NCBI GenBank assembly: GCA_030601715.1
Contig: JAUWBL010000013.1
Span: 1 to 11,957 of the forward strand
Length of the DNA stretch: 11,957 nucleotides
Direction of reading: 5' to 3'
DNA from: Candidatus Geothermarchaeota archaeon
GTDB taxonomy: Archaea > Thermoproteota > Nitrososphaeria > Geothermarchaeales > JAUWBL01
Shown here piece by piece: positions 1-7,200 of this stretch. A program made the position numbers and the translations under genes. Positions within the stretch are counted from its first letter, which is position 1. Each line of letters begins with the position of its first letter. A model generated the notes under the pieces. That model worked only from the letters and a program-made list of their open reading frames with translations. It searched no databases and was not told the DNA's origin.

Positions 1-3000
1 GACGACGATTGTCTGACTGTGTCGGGAGCTGTGCTTCAGAACCTTGACGAACCTCTCGACGTTGTTAGGGTCCAGATGAGCGTCTATCTCATCGAAGAGG
101 TATATAGCGCCCTGTTCCACTTTCTGAAGCGCTAGCAGAAAGGCTACGACGACTATCGATTTCTCTCCTCCGCTCAGAGATGTCATCTCGACCATGGGTT
201 TTGATGGAAACTGCACCATGACGGCTATGCCACTGTTGAGTATGTTGTCCATGTCTTCGATCTCGAGCCACGCCTGTCCTTCAGGGTGCATCTGTTGGAA
301 TACCTCTGAGAATCTCTCGTTGACCGCGTGAAAGGTTTCCAGGAACAGCCGTTCCTTCTCGTTGTCTATGGTCTGTATGAACAGCAATATCGAGTTGCGC
401 TCTCTCTCCAGCTCGTTTCTCCTTACCGAAAATCTCTTGTAAACTCTGATCTTCTTTGTGTAGCTTCTTCGGGCGAGGGGGTTGACAGAGCCTATTCTTT
501 GGCTTTCCAGTTCCAGCATGTCCGTGAGTTTCTGAGCATATTCAGGGTGCTCAATCGGGAGGGGGTAGCCAAAGCCAAGAGCCTCAATCTCATCTACTAA
601 CCTGTCAACCCTCTCCTTGAGCGACGCCTTCCTCTCTCTGATCCGAGCGATTCTGCCCCACAAGGGTTCAAGCTCCTTCTCTGATCTGGATAGTTCGGCC
701 TGGAGAGCGAGGATTTCCTCTTCCTTCTCTGAAATCTCTTTCCGGATGCGTGAAACCCTCTTTTCCAAGCCCGCAATTCTCTTCCCTAGGCCCATGATGT
801 TCTCCGAGATCTCCCGTTCTTGAGATTTTCTTGAAGCTAGGCGTCGCCTAGTCCTTGTGATGTCTCTTCGGATCTCCCTGATCTTTTCAAGTTTGAGCTG
901 CAGGTTACCGTGGTAGGCTCTTCTGATCGAGTCCTGTAGTTGCGTCATCCTCTGTCGAATCGACTCGTTCGATATCCCTAGGACGGAGATCTCGTGTTCG
1001 ATCTCAACCCTTAGTCTCTCAAGCTGATCTATGGTGTTATCCATCTCCACGAGCGTCTCCGCTCGGCTCCTTCCATCGATCTCGGAGACCTGGCCCAGCA
1101 ACTCCTCCATCTCGCTATCCAGTTTCTCCTCGCTCTCAAGGATCTCGCTCAGAGACGCTGCCAGGGCTCTGATCCTCTTCTCCACGGTCTTCGAGATCCT
1201 CTCAAGAGTCCTGAGATTCGATCGGAAGGCTCTAATTGTCCCCCTCGTGTTCTCAAGCGCCCTGATCCGGGACACCAACTCCTGCCCCACTTTCTTGGTC
1301 TCGTTCTCGAGATCCCGGGCGTCCTTGTTCCGAATCTCGATCATTTCAGAGAAGTTTGCTAGAGCCATCCGGATGTCCTTCAGGTTCATTGCTCCACCGC
1401 GCCGAAGTGGAATCGCTAGGGCGCCTATGCCCGTAGATAGCATACCTCTTCGAATGTGGAACCGGCCCTGTTGGTCGATTGCCGGGATACCTGAGGTGGC
1501 GATATTTATCCCCTCCTGGAGATCCTTAACGACCACGGTGTCGCCCAGCAGTTCCTTCATCATGGGACGGATCCTGTCGCTCATCTTGAGCCTGCTGAGC
1601 AACTGGTTCTCATCGGGAGTCTTCGAGTCTTTGCCAGCGTAGTCGTCCAGCACCAAGACGGAGATCTCCCTCTTCAGCTTGCCTGCAAGCTCATACGCTT
1701 TCTTAGCCCCTTCCCAGTCCTCCACAACCAGAGAATGCCAACGATCCCCGCACACAATGCTGCACAGTCTCTTGTTCTCCGCAGATGCTTCGACTAGGTC
1801 TTCCACTGTCCCCAGAACACTAGGTATCAGCCCTCGCCTTGCCACGTCAGCGACCTTCTTCACATCACGTACTCTACGACCGACCTTCTCCCTGAACTTC
1901 TTCTTCACTCTGATTCTTTGTTCGATATCCATTGCTTTCTTGAGGACTTTGTCTGCCCCGACGATCTCTTTGTCGATCCGTTTCTTCCTCCGTTCCAGGG
2001 AGAGGATCCTCTTCCTGATGTCACTGACTCGTTGAGCTTCCTCGGCTCTCCTTTCACGCATTTTTTCGAGGATGGATCGGATGCTTGCCTCGCTACCTCG
2101 AAGGATTTCCAGACGGTTTCTCGCACCGGCCAATTCCAGTTCAGCGATCTCTCTCCTAAGGGCGCTCACCCTTCTCTCGGCTTCCCTTTGAATGCCTCGA
2201 GAGAAGAGGTCATCCTTGATGGAAGCTTTTCTTTCGGCGAGGGAGATCATCGCCTCCTTCTCCTGTTTGGTGGAAGCTAGCTGGGCCTCAGAGTCTTCCT
2301 TCTTCTGTGTCAGTCTGGCGACTAGCTTTTCGTTGGCGTCTATCTCCTTGTTCATCCCTGAGATCTCCTCATGGGACAGGTGCAGAGATCTTCGGTCATC
2401 GTCCGCCGCTCTCTGGAGTCTCGACTCGTCATTCAAGAGACTCTCGATCTTTTCCTTCTCTCTCGTGACCAACCATCGGGTTCTCCCAAGCCGGGATTTC
2501 AGCTCCGTTCGAAGTTTTTCGAACTCCAGAAGTTCCCGTCCGCCCCTCTCTTGAAGGAATCGGTTCAGCTCTTGCACATCCTTGCGGAGGGCGCCTAACG
2601 TCCGAGTTGTGTGAGTCTTCTGCCCGCGCCTTTTCTCCATCGCAGTGGTTTTCTCGTCCAGCTCCTCATCGAGTGCCTCTGTCTCATCTAGAAGGAGGTC
2701 CACCTCTAGTGTTCGGGTGGCGGCGGTGAGCTTACGTAACTGAAGGTCCGTTTCCGTCTTGCGAGAGGCCAGTGTGGCCTCTCTGAAGAGGCTGATCAGG
2801 TTTCCTCGTATCTCGTCTATCTTGGCTACCGCGATGCTGAGCTTCAGGTCAGCCTCTTCCAATGTCTTTAGGGCGCTGTTCCGCTTCTCATCGTACACGG
2901 AGAGTCCCACTATGTCCTCTAACAGTTTCCTTCTCTCAGAGGGCGTCATCTCGGCCGTCTTTATGATCGTGCCTTGAGCCAGATACCGGTAGTTGATCGG

Positions 3001-3390
3001 CTCGTTTGGCCGCGTCAGCATTGAGCCTACATAATCTCTTCGCCTCACAGACCTCCCGTTGACATAATAGCCTATCTTCCCTGAGTTGGTGATCTTTCTC
3101 TTGAACCTGATTGTGTTTTCACCGGATTCATCGGAGAAGTACAGTGTTACAGAGCCTTCGCTGTTTGAGGCTCCTCCCGGTTCCCTTCTTATGAGTTCTG
3201 AGAAAGTCGAGGCCCTCAGAGCACGAGGCCTGAACTCCCTCAAGCCAAATAGGATTGCCTCAACTATGTTGGACTTACCGGACCCGTTGGGGCCGGTTAT
3301 GACAGTGAGCCCCTTGCTGAGGTAGATCCTCGCAGTTTTGTAGGTCTTGAAGTTCCTGAGACGAAGCTCTTGAATGTACAAGTTCGACAC
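1..3390 (-). CDS. smc: Chromosome segregation ATPase SMC (3' end beyond window)
   Basis: SMC dimers compact and organise the chromosome by ATP-driven movement along DNA. About 1130 residues are visible; the family is usually 1150-1200, so only the last few dozen residues are lost at the window edge. In order: N-terminal head with Walker A GPNGSGKS (residues 33-40) and Q-loop YLAQGTI (about 136-142); a long charged coiled coil; a hinge at about 515-650; the returning coil; then the signature LSGGEKS (about 1072-1078) and Walker B AIYLFDEIDAHLD (about 1095-1107). The frame is open throughout. The GTG at 3390 gives the usual short N-terminus before LYIQELRLRNFKTY; an in-frame ATG at 3435 would add 15 unconserved residues. 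No scpA or scpB partner lies in the window. The hinge lacks the usual glycine-rich end (see findings). The assignment is secure. Confidence 0.97.
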   Translation of the reverse strand, partial: MSNLYIQELRLRNFKTYKTARIYLSKGLTVITGPNGSGKSNIVEAILFGLREFRPRALRASTFSELIRREPGGASNSEGSVTLYFSDESGENTIRFKRKITNSGKIGYYVNGRSVRRRDYVGSMLTRPNEPINYRYLAQGTIIKTAEMTPSERRKLLEDIVGLSVYDEKRNSALKTLEEADLKLSIAVAKIDEIRGNLISLFREATLASRKTETDLQLRKLTAATRTLEVDLLLDETEALDEELDEKTTAMEKRRGQKTHTTRTLGALRKDVQELNRFLQERGGRELLEFEKLRTELKSRLGRTRWLVTREKEKIESLLNDESRLQRAADDDRRSLHLSHEEISGMNKEIDANEKLVARLTQKKEDSEAQLASTKQEKEAMISLAERKASIKDDLFSRGIQREAERRVSALRREIAELELAGARNRLEILRGSEASIRSILEKMRERRAEEAQRVSDIRKRILSLERRKKRIDKEIVGADKVLKKAMDIEQRIRVKKKFREKVGRRVRDVKKVADVARRGLIPSVLGTVEDLVEASAENKRLCSIVCGDRWHSLVVEDWEGAKKAYELAGKLKREISVLVLDDYAGKDSKTPDENQLLSRLKMSDRIRPMMKELLGDTVVVKDLQEGINIATSGIPAIDQQGRFHIRRGMLSTGIGALAIPLRRGGAMNLKDIRMALANFSEMIEIRNKDARDLENETKKVGQELVSRIRALENTRGTIRAFRSNLRTLERISKTVEKRIRALAASLSEILESEEKLDSEMEELLGQVSEIDGRSRAETLVEMDNTIDQLERLRVEIEHEISVLGISNESIRQRMTQLQDSIRRAYHGNLQLKLEKIREIRRDITRTRRRLASRKSQEREISENIMGLGKRIAGLEKRVSRIRKEISEKEEEILALQAELSRSEKELEPLWGRIARIRERKASLKERVDRLVDEIEALGFGYPLPIEHPEYAQKLTDMLELESQRIGSVNPLARRSYTKKIRVYKRFSVRRNELERERNSILLFIQTIDNEKERLFLETFHAVNERFSEVFQQMHPEGQAWLEIEDMDNILNSGIAVMVQFPSKPMVEMTSLSGGEKSIVVVAFLLALQKVEQGAIYLFDEIDAHLDPNNVERFVKVLKHSSRHSQTIVV

Positions 3391-3440
3391 CAAAACTAGC
3401 CTACGAACAGCGGTCCGACGGCGTACGGAGGGCATCTCAG

Positions 3441-3450
3441 GAAATATCTC
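3441..3450 (-). promoter_or_regulatory. Possible TATA element for smc
   Basis: Read on the minus strand this is GAGATATTTC. An archaeal TATA box here would place transcription initiation near 3420, about 30 nt before the GTG at 3390 and downstream of the alternative ATG at 3435, which would favour the GTG. No clear BRE was seen. This is a guess from spacing and base content only. Confidence 0.25.
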
Positions 3451-3486
3451 TACTCTGTATCGCTGGTCGAGGGGCGGAAAGTCATA

Positions 3487-3503
3487 TCCACCGACGTCGT
3501 GGA
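3487..3503. repeat. Near-palindrome upstream of smc
   Basis: TCCACCGACGTCGTGGA is self-complementary apart from one extra C, with the perfect 8-bp core CGACGTCG. It lies about 100 bp upstream of the smc start, in the stretch 3391-3641 that carries no convincing gene. It could be a binding site for a dimeric regulator or chance. Nothing else in the gap points to either. Confidence 0.2.
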
Positions 3504-3615
3504 CCTAGTTTCTTCATTTCCCGAGATCGGATGCAAGGCTATGGGGGAGCTGATCCACAAAGCTCCATCACGCGTTCAGAGATAGCACCAACCGCAGACT
3601 CCTTGACTGCCTTTC

Positions 3616-3634
3616 CGAGACAGTGGTAGTCTCG
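3616..3634. terminator. Hairpin just after the small membrane-protein gene
   Basis: CGAGAC and GTCTCG form a perfect 6-bp stem around a 7-nt loop, starting 8 nt after the stop codon of the minus-strand gene at 3642-3986. A second, weaker hairpin (GGAGCT/AGCTCC) is at 3546-3566. Neither is followed by a T tract on the minus strand, so termination is only suggested by position. Confidence 0.25.
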
Positions 3635-3641
3635 ATATTCT

Positions 3642-3986
3642 TCAAGCTGATCCGAGTAGCCTAGCCATGAGCTTTGAAAGGGTCCAGAGCTCGACCGCCA
3701 TGCCTAGAATCAGGCTTCCGAAGGCAAACATCATGGCAGTGAACCAGTGCTTAGAAACCAGCTCATCGGCGAAGGAGATGGCCTCGGACATGCTCTCCCT
3801 GAATCTCTCTAGGCATGCCCTAGACTTCTCGGGGATAGCTCCCAGCTGCTCTCGAATCTCCCCAACAAAGAGTGTCTCGAAAGACACGTCTGCTCCGTTG
3901 GCAACCGATCTCAGCAGATAGGTCTGGTAGTTCAGTTGTGATGTTTGTTTATCTTCCGTCAGGTACGTCCGGTAGGCTCGGCCCAT
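3642..3986 (-). CDS. Small single-pass membrane protein, unrecognised
   Basis: I do not recognise this 114-residue protein. Residues 1-80 are polar and rich in charged residues and look helical. One hydrophobic stretch at about 85-105 (FTAMMFAFGSLILGMAVEL) would span the membrane, leaving a short basic C-terminal tail (SKLMARLLGSA) like a tail-anchored topology. There is no N-terminal signal peptide. The ATG at 3986 is the first usable start, because an in-frame TGA lies five codons upstream. No good Shine-Dalgarno is visible. It lies between the RNase gene (94 bp upstream) and smc (about 250 bp downstream), all on the minus strand. The opposite-strand reading at 3667-3921 looks like a shadow: it is Ser-rich with no domain-like pattern. 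The hydrophobic segment and tidy start make a real gene more likely than not, but no homologue is known to me. Confidence 0.55.
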   Translation of the reverse strand: MGRAYRTYLTEDKQTSQLNYQTYLLRSVANGADVSFETLFVGEIREQLGAIPEKSRACLERFRESMSEAISFADELVSKHWFTAMMFAFGSLILGMAVELWTLSKLMARLLGSA

Positions 3987-4080
3987 TTCTTGGGGGAGCG
4001 ATCAATAAGCCATTGAATTGAGGTGGAGCGAGCTCGATGGCTATTCGTAGCGCAAAACCGACAGCTTTCCCCTGGAGATG

Positions 4081-4572
4081 TCAGAGACCGGCCAACTGTG
4101 CTGCCTGCTGAAGTGTTCTTGTGATTCCCTTCCAATGACTTCCCGTCCAGTAGACCTTCCCGCACTGGTTGCATACCCAGATCCGATCATCAGCAGTCTC
4201 CACGCGCTGATCTGCCAACGCGGAAACGCTTTCCCTTTCGGTCTCTGTTAGAAGTGCATTGCACGTTGTGCATCTTCGAAGCCTTCGTTTCAAGTCGGTG
4301 TCTATGTAACCCGTCTTCATCAACTGGGCGAGTCGTGCGTGTCGAGTGACTCCGCGAGTGAAGGCGGCCTCGACCCCAGCTCTCAACGACTTCTTGTAGA
4401 GGGTCGAGTCGGAAGTCAGAAGTATCCTTCCTTGTTTCATGGCGAGTTCCATAATGCGTTCGTCCGCCTCGTCCCCGTTGGAGAAATAGACGCAATCGTA
4501 GCCCAGTATCCGAAGCCATCTGGCGAGGTCCCCGTTCATCTCGTCCGCGACGAACTTCGCGGGTTCTCTCAT
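4081..4572 (-). CDS. Mut7-C RNase domain protein with zinc ribbon
   Basis: This is a stand-alone Mut7-C family protein (PIN-like fold), widespread in archaea and predicted to be an RNA nuclease; its physiological substrate is not known to me. The 163-residue product fits the family length. The N-terminal half has the conserved KFVADEMNGDLARWLRILGY block with acidic residues D10, D37 and D55 (in LLTSDSTLY), likely metal ligands. The C-terminal half is a zinc ribbon with CTTC at 101-104 and CNQC at 134-137, followed by the typical YWTGSHWKGI ending. The ATG at 4572 starts directly before the conserved block. An ATG at 4593 and a TTG at 4680 are also in frame, but the extra residues do not resemble the family. 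It is divergent from the gene at 4685. Family assignment is strong; the exact start is less certain. Confidence 0.9.
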   Translation of the reverse strand: MREPAKFVADEMNGDLARWLRILGYDCVYFSNGDEADERIMELAMKQGRILLTSDSTLYKKSLRAGVEAAFTRGVTRHARLAQLMKTGYIDTDLKRRLRRCTTCNALLTETERESVSALADQRVETADDRIWVCNQCGKVYWTGSHWKGITRTLQQAAQLAGL

Positions 4573-4605
4573 CGTGTGTTTTGCGTCGACCATGGCCAGC
4601 GTTCC

Positions 4606-4640
4606 GTAAATATCTGTAGGTGGGACAGTGACATATCTCG
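4606..4640. promoter_or_regulatory. Divergent promoter region between RNase and unknown gene
   Basis: The space between the two divergent genes is about 110 bp. On the minus strand CAGATATTTAC (4616-4606) is a TATA-like element that would start a nearly leaderless transcript for the ATG at 4572. On the plus strand ACATATCTCG (4631-4640) could serve the gene at 4685 with a leader of roughly 25-30 nt. Both are inferred from AT content and spacing alone. Confidence 0.25.
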
Positions 4641-4684
4641 AAAAAGCAACACGTGCAGAGGGAGCTTGATCTTTGGCCAAGGGT

Positions 4685-5380
4685 ATGAAGGCCCTAGAGA
4701 TTCAATTGGACACAATTCGTGACTTGGCTAGACTCGTAGCCGTCATTCGAGGTTCATCCTCTTTTCTCTTGGCCTTTCCGCGCAGTGGTGGGCTGGAAGT
4801 TCTAGGGACCTACCTGCATCCGGTGGCGGACAGTGTATCCACGACCTTTCCCTTCGTGGAAATTGGAGACAGACCTCAGACCATCCTCGGATTCGCCTCG
4901 GATGTTCGGGGAAGGGAGATGCTCTCTTCAAAGGATTTCTCCTCTCCGGGATTCCCCTCAATTCCTGTGGCTTTTGGAACAGCCAAACCCCATGTTTCGG
5001 TGCCACCTAGAGACATCAAGTGTTCCACGACTCGGGTTTCTGTCGAGGATCTGTCTTCCCTGACAAGACTGGCCGTTTCGACGGTGTCGGAGGATCTTCT
5101 ACCGTTTGTCTGGTATGATCTCTACAGGAAGATCTACGTGCTCTCAGTCAAAACCGAGGGTTCGGATGAAACCGAAGGGGGACTGATGATCTTTGACTGT
5201 GACGGACCACAGCCAGGCGAACACGGCAACTACATCAGATACAGGCTCAAGGGAAGCGTGGAAGAGCTGGAGTTGACCGAGGGAGTCAACGACTATTCAG
5301 CGAAGTTTGTTGCAGTGATTAAGACGTCGAGGCTTCCGTATCTGGAATTCCCAGAAGTGAGGGCAACCGAGCAAAGCTAG
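4685..5380 (+). CDS. Conserved-looking soluble protein, function unknown
   Basis: I do not recognise this 231-residue protein. It has no signal peptide, no membrane span, no Cys cluster and no P-loop. The N-terminal part begins with an amphipathic helix (EIQLDTIRDLARLVAVI) and continues with alternating hydrophobic strands (SSSFLLAFPRSGGLEVLGTY), giving a mixed alpha/beta appearance. The C-terminal part is acidic and strand-rich (KIYVLSVKTEGSDETEG, GGLMIFDCDG). The ATG at 4685 precedes this first helix; a TTG at 4673 would add four residues. AGGG lies close upstream as a weak ribosome site. It is divergent from the Mut7-C RNase gene and its TAG stop directly abuts the fibrillarin stop on the other strand. 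It is a single long frame across the gap between two well identified genes and its reverse-strand readings are fragmentary, so I take it as a real gene. Confidence 0.8.
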   Translation: MKALEIQLDTIRDLARLVAVIRGSSSFLLAFPRSGGLEVLGTYLHPVADSVSTTFPFVEIGDRPQTILGFASDVRGREMLSSKDFSSPGFPSIPVAFGTAKPHVSVPPRDIKCSTTRVSVEDLSSLTRLAVSTVSEDLLPFVWYDLYRKIYVLSVKTEGSDETEGGLMIFDCDGPQPGEHGNYIRYRLKGSVEELELTEGVNDYSAKFVAVIKTSRLPYLEFPEVRATEQS

Positions 5381-6073
5381 TCATCCCTGTTGCGCGACTA
5401 TCATGGCATGATCCTTGCTGAACGGTTCTAGTTCTACCGTTCCCTCGACAGCGAAACCTGCGTTTCGAAGCTTCTCCGCCTCCTCTCGGTAGATCTCGGA
5501 CGGTGGCCTCGTAACATCGATGCTTCTCGACTTGACCGCGAGAAGTAGCCATCCTCCGCTCCTGAGAAAGGTTCGGCAGTTCCTGACGGCGATCGAAGTT
5601 TGATCGGGTTGCGCCACATCGCAATATACCAAGTCAAGTCGTGGCACAAGGTCGAGATACGTCTCGGGATCGCGGGCGTCCGCGTAGATAGGGAAAACGT
5701 TGCTTCGCACTCTTGCCACCCGCTCAAGGAACTCCCGCATCACCCTGGCCGAGAACTCCACCCCGTAGATGGATCCCCCTGGTCCCACCAAGTCGGACAG
5801 GTGGCTGACTGTGGTGCCGGTGGAAGTTCCTAGATACAGAATTCGTATGTCCGGGTGCAAGAAGGGAAGAGGGACGTCCTTCAGGATAGTCGCGGCGAGT
5901 TTGCTTCTGAACGGATTCCAGACTCGGTACTCGGCATCCTCAGCGGAAACTGATTCCTCCTCATAGAATCTCAAGCCCGGAGTGAGGTTGGATGTCGCGA
6001 TCTCTGAGCCTGATCCTCTCTCGATCAGGTATAGCCCGGCGACTTTGGGGTGGGTGGATACGGTGGGCTCTAT
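5381..6073 (-). CDS. flpA: Fibrillarin, rRNA/tRNA 2'-O-methyltransferase, probable ATA start
   Basis: Fibrillarin is the SAM-dependent catalytic subunit of the box C/D RNP and methylates ribose 2'-OH groups at guide-selected sites. The SAM loop is LYLGTSTGTT (79-88). The family K-D-K-H tetrad is visible: K58 (NPFRSKL), D152 (CDVAQP), K181 (AVKSRS) and H222 (SKDHA). The first ATG, GTG or TTG in frame is a TTG at 5974, but it lies inside conserved sequence. The 33 codons upstream encode the family N-terminal domain (KVAGLYLIERGSGSEIATSN, then LTPG), and without them the protein is 197 residues. Starting at ATA 6073 gives 230 residues, the usual length. That ATA overlaps the Nop5 stop as ATAG and follows GAGGGGG by 9 nt. 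A base error turning ATG into ATA is the main alternative. Family call certain; start inferred. Confidence 0.93.
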   Translation of the reverse strand: MEPTVSTHPKVAGLYLIERGSGSEIATSNLTPGLRFYEEESVSAEDAEYRVWNPFRSKLAATILKDVPLPFLHPDIRILYLGTSTGTTVSHLSDLVGPGGSIYGVEFSARVMREFLERVARVRSNVFPIYADARDPETYLDLVPRLDLVYCDVAQPDQTSIAVRNCRTFLRSGGWLLLAVKSRSIDVTRPPSEIYREEAEKLRNAGFAVEGTVELEPFSKDHAMIVAQQG

Positions 6074-7200
6074 CGTCTTCTTCCCCCTCGTTGTTTCAGG
6101 ATGACTTCGACCTTGGCGTCGAGGTTTTCTTTGAGTTCTTGCGCCTTGTCTTTGCCCCCGAAGAAATCCATCCTGGTCGCCAGCGTGATTTTTGACGCCA
6201 ACAACCGAGCTAGGCGCCCCCTTGACACCCGCGGGGATTGGTTGATTATTGGATGCTCGAATATGATTCCGTGTTTCGGTGGCTTTCCTCCCTTCCTGAG
6301 GGCTCGAAAGAGCGCTTTCTCGGCGCCTAAGACCTGAACTGTGCTGGCAGGCAACATCGCCAGCTTCCTTATGCTGCCGGCCCTTGACACGAGCTTAGCG
6401 GACAGAATGGAGCCGGCAACTGCGGTCAGGTTGGGCGCCATCTCGGACATGGTCTCGCCGATCCTAGTCTCTAGGGACTTGGCGAGGTCCACCAAGGACA
6501 TGAAGATTCGAGACTCTCTCTTCAGAAGAGAGACTTCGTCGTCCTCGAGGTCGATTCCAATCGAAACCTCCGCTGCTTTCCTAATCCTGTTGGCCTGTTG
6601 ATCATCCACTCCCGCCTTCCTCAAAGCGGGGGGAGTGATGTCGTTCCTGCGTCCCATGGCAACTATTTCAACGAAGAGGTTCGGGCTCTTGACGTGCCTG
6701 GCGAACTCCGGGAAGTGCAAGCCGTACCATTCCTGCAGGCGCTCGTATAGCTTGTTGGTTATCTCTCTGCATTCCTCTAGGGCGCTTACCTCCTGAATCA
6801 CCAAGTTGTCCCAGTTCTTCATCTGTTCCCTTACACCGTACCTGGCCAGCTCAAGATAGAGGGTTTGGAGCAACTCCCATTCCTTTCCTCGTTCTTTGAC
6901 GAACGAAGATCGTTGGATTAGCCGAGAGATCTCCTCTTCGGGGAATGCCTTCGCGTCGAGTTCGCCGGCTAGGGAGTTCCTTTCCATGAGCGAGGCAATA
7001 GCTGGCGAGTTCGTCGTCACCTTGTCGAGATCGGCTCCCTCGAGAAACTTTTTCTCACGATCCCCCAGATGACCCATCTTGATGTCTCGATAGGTGTGAA
7101 CGCACTCTTCAGAATCCTCGCCGAATCGGAGGTGGTCGTAAGTCCGCCCCTTCTTGATAACAATGCCTAGGGGCGTGAGCAGGACGGTAGCCCTACTCAC
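6070..7200 (-). CDS. nop5: Nop5 (Nop56/58 homologue), box C/D RNP scaffold
   Basis: Nop5 bridges fibrillarin and the L7Ae-bound guide RNA in the archaeal box C/D particle. The 376 residues show the family layout: an N-terminal domain (1 to about 110) that binds fibrillarin, a helical coiled-coil domain (about 115-250) used for dimerisation, and the Nop RNA-binding domain at about 255-320. The Nop domain begins APNLTAVAGSILSAKLVSRA, includes GAEKALFRAL and runs through KPPKHGIIFEHP. A short basic tail (RGGRRR) closes it. The GTG at 7200 overlaps the stop of the upstream flippase gene as GTGA, and the TAG at 6072-6070 overlaps the proposed fibrillarin start. Translation of all three genes is therefore probably coupled. 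Adjacency to fibrillarin is the standard archaeal arrangement. Length is slightly below average because the Lys-rich tail is short. Confidence 0.97.
   Translation of the reverse strand: MSRATVLLTPLGIVIKKGRTYDHLRFGEDSEECVHTYRDIKMGHLGDREKKFLEGADLDKVTTNSPAIASLMERNSLAGELDAKAFPEEEISRLIQRSSFVKERGKEWELLQTLYLELARYGVREQMKNWDNLVIQEVSALEECREITNKLYERLQEWYGLHFPEFARHVKSPNLFVEIVAMGRRNDITPPALRKAGVDDQQANRIRKAAEVSIGIDLEDDEVSLLKRESRIFMSLVDLAKSLETRIGETMSEMAPNLTAVAGSILSAKLVSRAGSIRKLAMLPASTVQVLGAEKALFRALRKGGKPPKHGIIFEHPIINQSPRVSRGRLARLLASKITLATRMDFFGGKDKAQELKENLDAKVEVILKQRGGRRR
6083..6089 (-). promoter_or_regulatory. Shine-Dalgarno sequence for fibrillarin
   Basis: Read on the minus strand this is GAGGGGG, ending 9 nt before the ATA at 6073-6071, inside the last codons of nop5. 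No comparable site precedes the TTG at 5974. It is the main local evidence that translation of fibrillarin begins at the nop5 stop. Confidence 0.6.

Noticed and set aside
328..3325. Many plus-strand open frames opposite smc (for example 1031-1642 and 1679-2035)
   Set aside because: They are Ser/Leu/Phe-rich antisense readings of the coiled-coil gene, whose minus frame is open throughout with all SMC motifs.
3400..3588. Plus-strand frame in the gap beside smc ending at 3588
   Set aside because: It has no good start codon or ribosome site and no recognisable pattern; it is also short.
4008..4042. Imperfect inverted repeat AGCCAT/ATGGCT between the RNase and membrane-protein genes
   Set aside because: The stem is short and interrupted with a long loop; no T tract or conserved position supports a terminator or binding site.
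4573..4680. N-terminal extension of the Mut7-C protein to TTG 4680
   Set aside because: The extra residues do not resemble the family, and the extension would overlap the divergent gene's possible start.
5381..5974. Fibrillarin starting at TTG 5974 (197 residues)
   Set aside because: This cuts through the conserved N-terminal domain; 33 upstream codons match the family and no ribosome site precedes the TTG.
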